DNA of 64,000 nucleotides from Hallerella sp963656065. Its GTDB lineage: Bacteria; Fibrobacterota; Fibrobacteria; Fibrobacterales; Fibrobacteraceae. The notes below the pieces were generated by a model. That model saw nothing but the letters and a program-made list of their open reading frames with translations. It was not told the DNA's origin and did no database searches. Shown here piece by piece: positions 27,369-35,870 of this stretch. The translations under genes and the position numbers were made by a program. Each line of letters starts with the position of its first letter. The stretch's first letter is position 1. The stretch is taken from contig CAVKGV010000005.1 in the NCBI GenBank assembly GCA_963656065.1, positions 62,001 to 126,000 of the forward strand. The letters are read 5' to 3'.

Positions 27369-28190
27369 TTAGCAATGAAAATTCTCATCTATAAAAAAAG
27401 CGTGGAAGCTGTGATGTGAAATCTGTTTTTCTTTTGGAGGAAGTTGCATATAGTCCCCGTAATGATTCTTCAAATACTCGTCATATCCTTGAATTATAGA
27501 ATATTGTTCGCCTTCAAACATAGCGTTGCCGGTGCATCGCATGGCGCTAGCCAACGTTCGTTCTTGTCTTTCATAGGCACCAGAAAAGGCGCCTACAAAT
27601 TTTGCTGTATCATAGTGGGCATTAAAAAATTGAATAGTGAAGTCGTAAAAAAAATTCAAACACGTATAGGGAATGAGTTTTAAGAAAATTTTCCTTAAGA
27701 ACAAACGAATCCTTTTTTTTCTAGATAACAAGGTCTCTTGAACGATTCCTCGTATTTTTTGCCGACGATATCGCCAAAGACGAAATGTCAGATGAAACCA
27801 ATAATGAAATATTTTCTCATTGTTAGGAGAAGCATCTATCGGGAAGACATCAATTCCTACTCCGGATAAAAGTGTGGAAGAATCTTCTGTAAGTCGAGTT
27901 CTTGTATCGAATAATTTGGCAAAAGGAAATGGATACGTTTTGTCTTCGTCTTTATGCTGAATTTTTAAGTACGAATGCTGAAAGTGTTTTAGAAAAAAAC
28001 GATAATCGGCTCTAGGAAGCATGACGTCGATATCGTCGTCCCATGGTATATAGCCGTGATGTCGGATTGCTCCTAAAAGGGTTCCGCCTCCTAGAGAATA
28101 ATTTAAATGATTGAACTCGCAAAAACGTTTGAACTCTTTGAGAACTTCAAGTTGAATGTTTTTTTGCTCTGCTTCAGTAATTTTTCGCAT
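27369..28190 (-). CDS. licD: LicD family phosphotransferase
   Basis: 273 residues. LicD proteins transfer phosphocholine, or in other clusters other phospho-substituents, from CDP-linked donors to glycans. Family marks: FCEFNHLNYSLGGGTLLGAI, then the metal-binding HHGYIPWDDDIDVMLPRADY near residue 45-60, and IDVFPIDASPNN. No choline kinase or CTP:phosphocholine cytidylyltransferase is seen nearby, so another CDP donor, such as the product of the cytidylyltransferase at 33602-34327, is possible; that is inference. Confidence 0.88.
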   Translation of the reverse strand: MRKITEAEQKNIQLEVLKEFKRFCEFNHLNYSLGGGTLLGAIRHHGYIPWDDDIDVMLPRADYRFFLKHFQHSYLKIQHKDEDKTYPFPFAKLFDTRTRLTEDSSTLLSGVGIDVFPIDASPNNEKIFHYWFHLTFRLWRYRRQKIRGIVQETLLSRKKRIRLFLRKIFLKLIPYTCLNFFYDFTIQFFNAHYDTAKFVGAFSGAYERQERTLASAMRCTGNAMFEGEQYSIIQGYDEYLKNHYGDYMQLPPKEKQISHHSFHAFFIDENFHC

Positions 28191-28270
28191 ATCGTTACTC
28201 TCTTTTCCGTAATATAGCTTTTTTATGCGGGACTGTTAGCAATTTGAATAATATGCCCGTTTTGCCGCTA

Positions 28271-29170
28271 TTACCACTCTAAAAAAAATCTATTCGATGT
28301 TGTGTAGATTTTAGAATGGTGTCTTAATCGGAATAAACAGTTTTTAATCTTTCCTAGAAAAAATTTTCTGTTCATCTTGTATTGTTCAATGAATTTTAGA
28401 ATCTCTTTTTGGTCGTTAGTTAAAGTATCTTTTAGTCGATTTTGAATCGCTGAAGTCATCAAGTAGCGTCCTCTGCAAATATTTCTTTTAAAATAAATGC
28501 GATTGAATAGATGATGCCAATTAGTCCTTTGGGACGCATTGTTTTCGTGTCGTCTGTGTTGCGTAATAACCTGGTGAGAATAGAGGAGACCTTTATTGAA
28601 ACAGGCCAGAAGGGCAAACCATGTATCATGATATTGTACTTTATCAGGGATAGGTATTGCGCAATTTAGAAATTCCCGTTTAATTAGCATTGATGCTCCT
28701 TGAAAACAGGAACTATTAAAAAGAATGCGATAAACGTAATCTTGATATTTTTTTGCTTTTTTATAAAAGTAATCCGCTTCACTAAGGGTTTTATTTAAAT
28801 CGTTTCCGTATTTATCGATAAGCTCCGCATTTCCGCAAGCGATGTCGTAATTCCCGATTAAGTTTTGTAAAACTTCCAGATGGTTCTTTTCCCAAATATC
28901 GTCTTGGTCGGAGAGGGCGACGAGTTCTCCTTGGCATAGGGAAATCGCTTTCTCAAAATTTTTCTTGAATCCGATATTTGAATCGTTTCGGTGGCAATGA
29001 ATTCGGGTGTCATTTGCTGCGTATGATTGTAGAATATCCCAAGTTTTGTCCGTAGAACAATCGTCGCAAACGACTATTTCGATATCGGAAATGGTTTGAC
29101 TTAGAATGGAGTCCATTTGTTCCTGTAAGTATTTTGAACCGTTATAGGTCGCCATCGCAACGGAAATCAT
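28271..29170 (-). CDS. Glycosyltransferase family 2 (rhamnosyltransferase-like)
   Basis: 299 residues. ISVAMATYNGSKYLQEQMDS, VVCDDCSTDKTWDIL, NIGFKKNFEKAI and ALSDQDDIWEKNHLE are the GT2 pattern typical of the subgroup with rhamnosyltransferase members. The central QGASMLIKREFLN and YHDTWFALLAC match the acceptor-side loop. The start overlaps the flippase stop by four bases, so it is translated as part of the same leftward operon. Donor not provable. Confidence 0.88.
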   Translation of the reverse strand: MISVAMATYNGSKYLQEQMDSILSQTISDIEIVVCDDCSTDKTWDILQSYAANDTRIHCHRNDSNIGFKKNFEKAISLCQGELVALSDQDDIWEKNHLEVLQNLIGNYDIACGNAELIDKYGNDLNKTLSEADYFYKKAKKYQDYVYRILFNSSCFQGASMLIKREFLNCAIPIPDKVQYHDTWFALLACFNKGLLYSHQVITQHRRHENNASQRTNWHHLFNRIYFKRNICRGRYLMTSAIQNRLKDTLTNDQKEILKFIEQYKMNRKFFLGKIKNCLFRLRHHSKIYTTSNRFFLEW

Positions 29171-30741
29171 TGTTGATCCCTCTTGAAAATTTTACTTTTT
29201 GCCTTTATCCCGATTTTCTTGACGATTTTTTTATCGTTCGTGTCAAGGATTAGAATGTATCCGATGACGCTACCGATGACACTGGAAATGATGACAGAAA
29301 AGCCAAGAGTTGTCCAACTGATATGAACGAATAATGTCTTTATTAGGAAGAGAATGGTTGATAGGATGCCGAATGCAAAGATGCTTTTAAATGTATTCTT
29401 GTAAAGAAGACTTGGTCTAATTTTTGCACAATATCCTCCGTATAAAGGGAGAAATGTGAGAGATTTTAACGTATTGAATATGGCACGGGTTGAGGCGAGA
29501 ATTAGCATTTGATGCCATGTATTTTTTGTCAGAAGGACGCCAACAAAGACAACAAGAAATGTTGCAGAATATAGTCCGATGCCAAAAAGAGAATTGGCTC
29601 TAATTTTATTTACGATCGGATAGACATTGTAGATTGGCTGAAGTGGCATGGCGAAAGGCAAGTCAATGCAGGCGACAATGGTTAAAATGTAAAGTTGTCT
29701 GGCGTCTTGGGATGGAAGCCATAGTGCATAAAACCAATCGCAATAGACAAAGAGAATGGCGAGAGGAATAAAGCTGATGGTGCCGAAAAAGCGAATTGAT
29801 GTCAAGAGACTGGCGTGAAGTTCTTCCCAGCGGTTTTGTGCGTATAGTTTTGTCCAGTTTGGCGAAAAAACAGCATTGATTCTTTCATAAAAGGTTAACA
29901 TCAATGATGGTATTCGCCTTGTGATTGCAATGACCCCCATTTGGAATGTGCCGATAAAAAGATTCGCTATGAGTAAGTCTAGTTCGTGTCCGAGTATTCC
30001 ATTGATGCGTGAAATTACGTTCCAAATTCCAGAGGAAAAGAGTTCCTTGATTTTTTGAAAATCGAAGGCATGGCGGCTAACATAAAGATCTGGGACAAGA
30101 AGCTTTCGAAATTGAAAATTGGTTATGACAATGTAAATGGAACTAATGACGGAAGCTAATCCGATAAACCACACGGACGGTTTAAAAAAGTAGAATAAAA
30201 CAACGAGAAGCAATGCCTTGATAAAGTTAGAAGTAATTATTCGGATGGAAGAAAGGTCCAAACGATTTTTTATGAATGTGCAGACGTTATAGACATTAAA
30301 TAAAAGATTGATAAATAAATTAAGAAACATGCAAGCAAAGAGAAGTTTGACGTCGCTTAATAGTTGTTCTGGAACTTTTATTATATATTCCAACTTATAG
30401 ATCGCAATGATTGAAATGACGCAGATGATTCCGATGAAAATTAGGTTGGAATAGAAAACCGAGCTAAAATATTTTTGAGCTCCTTCCATATCGTTTTTGT
30501 GAACGCAAATCGTGATGAATCGACCGGCCATTGAATTTAGTGCAACGGTGATTAATTGTGTGTAGCCTACGAAGCTACTGGCAAGACCAACAAAACCATA
30601 GGCTGCTGTTCCCAGCTTTTCTACGATGAACGGGGTTAGGAAAAAGGTAATGCCCAATCCAACAAGAAAGGAAAAAGTTTGAGCAAAAGTATTTATGGCA
30701 AATCTTTTTTTTTCGGTCATGATGATTTTTGCTGAAATCAT
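29167..30741 (-). CDS. wzx: Polysaccharide flippase, Wzx/MATE-like
   Basis: 524 residues, about 12-14 hydrophobic helices, MurJ/MATE/Wzx superfamily. TFSFLVGLGITFFLTPFIVEKLG and AYGFVGLASSFVGYTQLI near the start resemble polysaccharide biosynthesis (PST) flippases. It would move the lipid-linked repeat unit across the inner membrane. The start may be the ATG at 30720 (MTEKKRFAINT) instead of 30741. It is the first gene of the leftward operon 30741-24688; a 106-base A/T-rich gap separates it from the divergent TupA-like gene. Confidence 0.88.
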   Translation of the reverse strand: MISAKIIMTEKKRFAINTFAQTFSFLVGLGITFFLTPFIVEKLGTAAYGFVGLASSFVGYTQLITVALNSMAGRFITICVHKNDMEGAQKYFSSVFYSNLIFIGIICVISIIAIYKLEYIIKVPEQLLSDVKLLFACMFLNLFINLLFNVYNVCTFIKNRLDLSSIRIITSNFIKALLLVVLFYFFKPSVWFIGLASVISSIYIVITNFQFRKLLVPDLYVSRHAFDFQKIKELFSSGIWNVISRINGILGHELDLLIANLFIGTFQMGVIAITRRIPSLMLTFYERINAVFSPNWTKLYAQNRWEELHASLLTSIRFFGTISFIPLAILFVYCDWFYALWLPSQDARQLYILTIVACIDLPFAMPLQPIYNVYPIVNKIRANSLFGIGLYSATFLVVFVGVLLTKNTWHQMLILASTRAIFNTLKSLTFLPLYGGYCAKIRPSLLYKNTFKSIFAFGILSTILFLIKTLFVHISWTTLGFSVIISSVIGSVIGYILILDTNDKKIVKKIGIKAKSKIFKRDQQ

Positions 30742-30847
30742 AGTCTAGGTTGGGTGCAAAAATAACTATATTTAGATAACGTCAATGGCTTGAAAAAATT
30801 TTTTTAGCTAAAAATTGTTTCTAGTCGCCTGTCTAATAATTTGGAAT

Positions 30848-31756
30848 ATGTTTGAAAAAACAAAAAAATATATTTTGCACCCATACGAACTTTTTTATAA
30901 GCTTGCCCAACAAGGCATGCTAGATTGGGTTCCTTCGTCAATTTATGTCCGATTGATGTTTCGCAGATTCTTTGGACGTTTTCCGGATTTGAAACATCCC
31001 AAGACGTTTAATGAAAAGCTCCAATGGCAGAAATTGAATGACCACAATCCGCTTTATACGCAGTTGGTGGATAAGTATGTTGTCCGCGAGTACATCAAGA
31101 AGGAAATAGGCGAAGAGTATCTCATTCCACTATTGGGTGTATGGGATCATTTTGAGGATATTGATTTTAACAAGTTGCCTGACCAGTTTGTTCTGAAGTG
31201 TACTCATGACTCTGGAGGCCTTGTGGTTTGCAAGGATAAAAAGACATTAGACAAGGAAAAAGCCAAGAAAAAAATTGAATCCTGTATGTGTAGAAATTAT
31301 TATTCCCTGTGGCGTGAATGGCCATATAAGCATGTAAAGCCTCGTATCATTGCAGAAAAATTTATGCAAGAAACGGATGGTTCTGATTTGAAAGATTATA
31401 AGTTCCATACTTTTGCAGGAGTTCCCAAGATTTTGCTTCGCGTATCCAATCGATTTTCCAATGGACGTTTCGATTATTTTTATGCGGATAGTTTTCAGCC
31501 GGCAAATTTTTGTGCAAAAACGGGAAAGGTTTCTAACTATGTAGAAGACAAGGAACCGCCTATGTATAGGCAGATGTTGAAACTTGCTTCAAAGTTGGCG
31601 CAGCCTTTTCCCTATGTTCGTGTAGATTTTTATGACATTGATGGAAAAATTTATTTCGGTGAATTGACGTTCTGTCCTGGGGCTGGTTTTGACAAGTTTG
31701 AACCGGAGGAATGGGATGTTACTTTTGGCCGTTGGATGAAAATTCCGACCGATTGA
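30848..31756 (+). CDS. TupA-like ATP-grasp protein
   Basis: 302 residues from the ATG at 30848; an upstream non-ATG start at 30815 is less likely. Family marks are HPKTFNEKLQWQKLNDHNPL, LVDKYVVREYI, FVLKCTHDSGG and YFGELTFCPGAGFDKFEP, all typical of TupA-like ATP-grasp proteins found in teichuronic acid and capsule clusters. They are thought to form amide or similar bonds on the glycan, the exact reaction being unproven. It is a single rightward gene between two leftward operons and stops 27 bases before the convergent DUF616 gene. Confidence 0.85.
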   Translation: MFEKTKKYILHPYELFYKLAQQGMLDWVPSSIYVRLMFRRFFGRFPDLKHPKTFNEKLQWQKLNDHNPLYTQLVDKYVVREYIKKEIGEEYLIPLLGVWDHFEDIDFNKLPDQFVLKCTHDSGGLVVCKDKKTLDKEKAKKKIESCMCRNYYSLWREWPYKHVKPRIIAEKFMQETDGSDLKDYKFHTFAGVPKILLRVSNRFSNGRFDYFYADSFQPANFCAKTGKVSNYVEDKEPPMYRQMLKLASKLAQPFPYVRVDFYDIDGKIYFGELTFCPGAGFDKFEPEEWDVTFGRWMKIPTD

Positions 31757-31783
31757 ACTTGTTCGACTAAAATTACATAATCG

Positions 31784-32521
31784 CTAAATAGCAAGCAAGA
31801 AATAAAAAAATTTCTTCCCGATTCTTTTTAATTTCCTACCCCAGATATTCATTTTGCGGGTATGAGGAGTAAAGGAAAATCCCGAATAATTTCTGGCGGA
31901 TTCGTTTTCGGGAATCAGGTAGTCAAATCCGATATGGTTTTTCCAGAGGGTGTAGGAATAGGTAAGCTGGTCGCGTTTTGAATAATGAGTGATTAGGTCC
32001 CACCAGTCTTCACATTGCTTTTGAATTTTTTTGTCGGAATGTTTTCGCAGAATGACATTGGCTTCGAACATTCCATAGTGTTCTGGAAAGTTTTCTTTTT
32101 TTAAGAATCGCAAAGTTCGGATGATAGCGAAAAAAGAATCTAGCCCATAGGTGAAAACAGCATACCCTTCGTTGTATGGGCAGTCTCGGAAAGGATGTTT
32201 GATTCCGGAGAGAAAAATTTCCTTTTCAATTTTATTAAAAATGCGCTGGTAAAAATCTGAGTTAACAATCTGAATATTGGCGTCCATATAGACGCTGTAT
32301 TCATATTCTCCAAGAAGCGTGTGAGGATGCATTTTGGGGTAGCGGGAAAGTAACGCTAGATTTTTGATATTGATCGGAATGTCCCGATATTTCCAGACGG
32401 ACTCATGTGAAGGGATTTGGTTGGTAAAGCAGATATAATCGCATCTTGGATCGATAACCACAGGATCTTTTAGCGAATCATAGTTGCCGGTAAGAGCTGT
32501 ATAGATGGCGATTTTTTTCAT
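31784..32521 (-). CDS. DUF616 family glycosyltransferase-like protein
   Basis: 245 residues. KIAIYTALTGNYDSLKDPVV, DYICFTNQ, YPKMHPHTLLGEYEYSVYMDANIQI and GIKHPFRDCPYNEG are the conserved blocks of DUF616 (TOD1/MUCI70-like), regarded as a glycosyltransferase-like family. The C-terminus is basic and ends in an aromatic stretch. It is the last gene of the leftward run that begins with the AlbA_2 regulator, with four bases of overlap with the SDR gene. Confidence 0.82.
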   Translation of the reverse strand: MKKIAIYTALTGNYDSLKDPVVIDPRCDYICFTNQIPSHESVWKYRDIPINIKNLALLSRYPKMHPHTLLGEYEYSVYMDANIQIVNSDFYQRIFNKIEKEIFLSGIKHPFRDCPYNEGYAVFTYGLDSFFAIIRTLRFLKKENFPEHYGMFEANVILRKHSDKKIQKQCEDWWDLITHYSKRDQLTYSYTLWKNHIGFDYLIPENESARNYSGFSFTPHTRKMNIWGRKLKRIGKKFFYFLLAI

Positions 32522-33570
32522 GCGTTTGGCATTGTTTTGATTAGTCGTTCAAACATTTCTGTGAGGTTGCGAGTGGGCTTCCATCCTAGAGCTTGCAATT
32601 TCGATGTATCGAGATTCATTTTTAATACAGGAGCATACCCGAATTTGGAAATGTCTTCTTCTTGGATGAAAATTTTAATTCTTTTGCTGGCACACTGAGT
32701 TGCTACAATGTTCGCCATCTCGTAAATGGATGTGTATGTGTTTTCGTTTGCTGCATTGTACGCTTCGCCATTTTTTCCTTTGAGCAGAATGGTGAGAATC
32801 GCAGTTACGGCGTCCGCTGTGTAGAGATAGTTTCGCTTGGTTTCGCCCTTAGTGTGGAGGACGATGTCTCGGTTCTCTATGGCGCATCTCGCAAATTCAG
32901 CAAAAACACGCCCATCATTGTAGGATACTCCCGGTCCGAACGTTTGTGTCAGGCGGATGACTTTTGTGGGAACGCAGTATTCGGAAAAATAGCTTTTACA
33001 AAGCGATTCGCACATCCGCTTGCTTTCCGGGTAGCAGGAGCGCACGGACATGGTGTCAAGATTTGTTGCATGTGATTCTAGAATTTTTTCGTTGGTTGTC
33101 GGTGTTCCATAGACTTCCATGCTGGAAAGATAGACAAAAGAAGAAACTTTTTTTTCTTTGGCGAGTTCCAGCATATTTGTTGTTCCGTTGAGTGCAGTGT
33201 GAATTGTTTCAACGGGTTCTTGGACAAAAGCCTTGCTGGATGTTTGACTTGCGCCGTGGACGATATAGTCAACGGATTCGTCAACGACAATTTTTTGAGC
33301 GATGTCGGAAATGATAAATTTTAGACATCCTTTTTGTTTGCCAAACTTTGACTCGGCTTTTTGGAAATTTCGAACTAGTGCCAAAACTTTAATGTTTAAT
33401 GAATATTTTTGATTGATGTGGAGAAGTGCTTTGATAAGCGTGAAGCCGATAAGACCTGTCGCTCCGGTGACAAGAATTGTCTTATTGGCAAGAGGCGCAT
33501 AAAAGTCAATGGAAAGATTGGCGATACTCGCTAGATCTTCTTCAAGTATTTCTTTATTTTCCATTTTCAA
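32518..33570 (-). CDS. NAD-dependent epimerase/dehydratase (extended SDR)
   Basis: 350 residues. TGATGLIG at residue 35 is the NAD-binding glycine motif of extended SDRs, and the active site is seen as VYLSSMEVYG followed by CYPESKRMCE (YxxxK). RLTQTFGPG and NYLYTADAVTAILTILLKG are further family marks. About 30 residues precede the Rossmann fold, which is unusual. Next to a CTP-dependent cytidylyltransferase it may act on a nucleotide-linked or free polyol/sugar; the substrate is not evident. Confidence 0.85.
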   Translation of the reverse strand: MKMENKEILEEDLASIANLSIDFYAPLANKTILVTGATGLIGFTLIKALLHINQKYSLNIKVLALVRNFQKAESKFGKQKGCLKFIISDIAQKIVVDESVDYIVHGASQTSSKAFVQEPVETIHTALNGTTNMLELAKEKKVSSFVYLSSMEVYGTPTTNEKILESHATNLDTMSVRSCYPESKRMCESLCKSYFSEYCVPTKVIRLTQTFGPGVSYNDGRVFAEFARCAIENRDIVLHTKGETKRNYLYTADAVTAILTILLKGKNGEAYNAANENTYTSIYEMANIVATQCASKRIKIFIQEEDISKFGYAPVLKMNLDTSKLQALGWKPTRNLTEMFERLIKTMPNA

Positions 33571-33601
33571 ATTCCATGAGAAGTGTTATGTGGTCTAGAA
33601 A

Positions 33602-34327
33602 TTAATCCAATCCATAAATCTGGGCATCTTCCTTGACTTGCAGGATTGCGCGCATTGTGTAAAAATCTTCGGGGGTCGTGATTTTGATGTTTTCGTAGGG
33701 CCCGTCTATCATATGGAGAGAATATCCGTAGAAATGCATCATGGAACAAGAATCAATGAAGTCGGTCTTTCCGTTTTGAAGGGCAGTTCGGTGTGCGGTG
33801 AGAATATCCTTTAGCCAAAAAGATTGGGGCGCTTTTGCTACACGGGAATAAATCCGGTCGGGAACATTTTGAATGTTGTGGGCCGAGTCAATTTCAACGA
33901 TGGTTTCCTTGACAATTCCGCTGGTGATGGATGAACCATATTCTTGAACGGATTCAATATTTTGAGTAATTAATTCGTTGCTGATGAGTGGGCGAACTCC
34001 ATCGTGAATCAGGACGATTGAAGTTTCTCCATTTGAAATTTTTTCGGCGGCAACAAGACCGTTATATATTGACAGTTGGCCTGTTTCGCCACCAGGAACG
34101 ATTGCTTTGATTTTTTTGATGGAATATTTGTCAAGAAGAGCTTTGAAATAGGAAATCCAGTCTTTGTTGCAAACGACAATAATTACATCGATTTTTGAAT
34201 TATTTTCAAAATGTTCGATAGTGTGGATGATGATCGGCTTGTCGTAAATACGCAGGAATTGCTTGGGCAAATCCTTGCTATGCATTCTAGAACCGACTCC
34301 GCCGGCAAAAATAACTGCGATATTCAT
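33602..34327 (-). CDS. IspD/TarI-like cytidylyltransferase (CDP-polyol synthesis likely)
   Basis: 241 residues. AVIFAGGVGSRMHSKDLPKQF is the nucleotide-binding loop of the IspD/TarI family (GGxGxRM...PKQF), and HDGVRPLI, DRIYSRVAKAPQSF and FIDSCSMMHFYGYSLHMIDG follow. In capsule loci, homologues make CDP-ribitol or related CDP-polyols rather than the isoprenoid precursor of housekeeping IspD. The presence of a CDP-glycerol transferase-like protein and LicD supports this. The start overlaps the regulator's stop as ATGA. Confidence 0.82.
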   Translation of the reverse strand: MNIAVIFAGGVGSRMHSKDLPKQFLRIYDKPIIIHTIEHFENNSKIDVIIVVCNKDWISYFKALLDKYSIKKIKAIVPGGETGQLSIYNGLVAAEKISNGETSIVLIHDGVRPLISNELITQNIESVQEYGSSITSGIVKETIVEIDSAHNIQNVPDRIYSRVAKAPQSFWLKDILTAHRTALQNGKTDFIDSCSMMHFYGYSLHMIDGPYENIKITTPEDFYTMRAILQVKEDAQIYGLD

Positions 34328-35823
34328 TGTTTTTTACTCTTGTTTAATATTTCCCAATGACCGGTTTTGTCTGAGCCGATTCGTCTTACAATACCTTTTT
34401 CGGTAAGTGAAGCGAGTATTCTTGTCACCGTGGATCGAGATTTCCCTATTTTTGTAGCCATAACTGTTTTAGTGGCTTTGGGGTGGGTGTTAATTATTTC
34501 CAGTAATAGTTTTACAGGCTCATTTACAGGCTCATTTACAGGCTCATTTACAGGCTCATTTACAGGCTCATTTACAGGCTCATTTACAGGCTCATTTACA
34601 GGCTCATTTACAGGCTCATTTCGGGCGCTTATCGATGTTGCCAAATTCTTGCCATAGATCACGGTAGAGAACATTAAGTCGCTTTCAAACGTTACTTTTC
34701 TGTGGGTTAGCTTTTCCCAGGATAGCATCTTGTCGATCCCGTAACCTGCGTTCTCGGAAAGCTTTGCGTAGCGGAAAAGTCTGATAAGCGTCGGGTTTCG
34801 TGGCATGGAATGATTTTGCACTCGAAGCTCTTTTAAATCGAATGGAAACCTCCCGGGATTTTGAAACTCAATTCGATCCGTAAATACACGAATGGTAGAA
34901 TGCGTCGGGCTAAAGTAGTCTGCATGGGCGAGCATGTTTACAAGCCCTTCTCGTAGGGCGTAGAGCTGGGAATTGTCGTCTGGGGAAAAACCGTTGGGAC
35001 CTGTCGTGAACGGTGCGTCAATGTGAGTCCGCAAACGTTGAATGAAAACATTGTAATATTCCCAGAGATTTTCCTGTTCCGGCATTCGGAATGTGTAGCG
35101 TGGTTCAGCGGTCCCCAGGTCTGTTCCCGGAATTTCTAGCATATCGATCCAGAAGTTGTTTACGTGATATTGGATCTCGTCCCGCAGGCCAAACATCAAA
35201 AGGCTGCCATAGCTCAGTTTGCCTTTTTTTGTGATCCCGGTTTTTTCACAAAACTTTTCAACGGGTAGGTTGCTGTAAGGAAACTCGGGGTTGAAAGCCT
35301 TGATTTGTTCAATATAGGATTCTAGAGAATTTTGATTAAGTTTGTCGAGTGATGAATCGGGAACGATTTGTTCGCTCTTCGTGCCGAATGCCTGGTCGCG
35401 GAACATTGCCATAATTTCCATGTCGGTCGCTCTGCGATCTCCGCTGCCGGTTCGGATAAATGTATTGCGTTCCGAAGTAAAGTAAATGGGTTTGAATGGA
35501 GAGGAGGGAATGAAAAATGCCAAAACAAGTTCCCCGTCAATCCGATATTTTTTTGCCTTGGCAACGATTAGTTGATTAAGCTTTTGCCTTCCTCGGATGC
35601 TGTTAAAAAAGTCCGATTCAATTTTTTCTCCGTTTTGGACTCCGCTAATTTCAAACTTGTTGCCGCTTTGTTTGATGCCGAGGACGATCCATCCGCCAGA
35701 GGTGTTGGAAAACGCACTGACACTTTCCCAGATGCTTTTGGGAAGTTCCGCCGTGGCTTCCTTTACTTCAAAGTCATCCCATTCGATGTCTTTGAGTCTA
35801 GCGATGAGTTCGTTTTTGGTCAT
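34324..35823 (-). CDS. AlbA_2/HATPase-type regulator with NEPV tandem repeat and winged helix
   Basis: 499 residues. An N-terminal AlbA_2 (Schlafen-like) domain is seen (DFEVKEATAELP, AFSNTSGGWIVLGI), then an HATPase_c_4-type domain (LREGLVNMLAHADYF, RIEFQNPGRFP, ENAGYGIDKM). A linker of nine exact NEPV repeats follows at about residues 402-437, then a winged helix (HPKATKTVMATKIGKSRS and TEKGIVRRIG). Proteins of this layout are putative transcription regulators. It heads the operon 35823-31784, and the overlap with the cytidylyltransferase start indicates coupling. The repeat number may change by slippage without loss of frame. Confidence 0.82.
   Translation of the reverse strand: MTKNELIARLKDIEWDDFEVKEATAELPKSIWESVSAFSNTSGGWIVLGIKQSGNKFEISGVQNGEKIESDFFNSIRGRQKLNQLIVAKAKKYRIDGELVLAFFIPSSPFKPIYFTSERNTFIRTGSGDRRATDMEIMAMFRDQAFGTKSEQIVPDSSLDKLNQNSLESYIEQIKAFNPEFPYSNLPVEKFCEKTGITKKGKLSYGSLLMFGLRDEIQYHVNNFWIDMLEIPGTDLGTAEPRYTFRMPEQENLWEYYNVFIQRLRTHIDAPFTTGPNGFSPDDNSQLYALREGLVNMLAHADYFSPTHSTIRVFTDRIEFQNPGRFPFDLKELRVQNHSMPRNPTLIRLFRYAKLSENAGYGIDKMLSWEKLTHRKVTFESDLMFSTVIYGKNLATSISARNEPVNEPVNEPVNEPVNEPVNEPVNEPVNEPVNEPVKLLLEIINTHPKATKTVMATKIGKSRSTVTRILASLTEKGIVRRIGSDKTGHWEILNKSKKQ
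34511..34618 (-). repeat. 12-bp minisatellite, nine exact copies (NEPV linker)
   Basis: Nine identical direct copies of TTTACAGGCTCA on the plus strand code for NEPV on the minus strand. They lie in the linker between the HATPase-like and winged-helix domains. As the unit is 12 bases, gain or loss of copies keeps the frame and only alters linker length. Identity of all nine copies implies recent expansion or ongoing homogenisation. Confidence 0.97.
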
Positions 35824-35870
35824 AAAACTTTTTAATTTCTGGCAAAAGATAGAAAAGTCCCCTCTCTTCC

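Noticed and set aside
30742..30847. JUMPstart/ops element or clear promoter pair between wzx and the TupA-like gene
   Set aside because: I found no GGCGGTAG motif and no convincing -35/-10 pair by eye on either strand.
34511..34618. Possible CRISPR array
   Set aside because: The units are 12 bases, directly adjacent and without spacers; no cas gene is nearby.
34367..34657. Plus-strand open frame with a repeated GSFT peptide
   Set aside because: It is the complement of the NEPV minisatellite in the AlbA_2 regulator; it has no start context of its own and the opposite frame carries clear domains.
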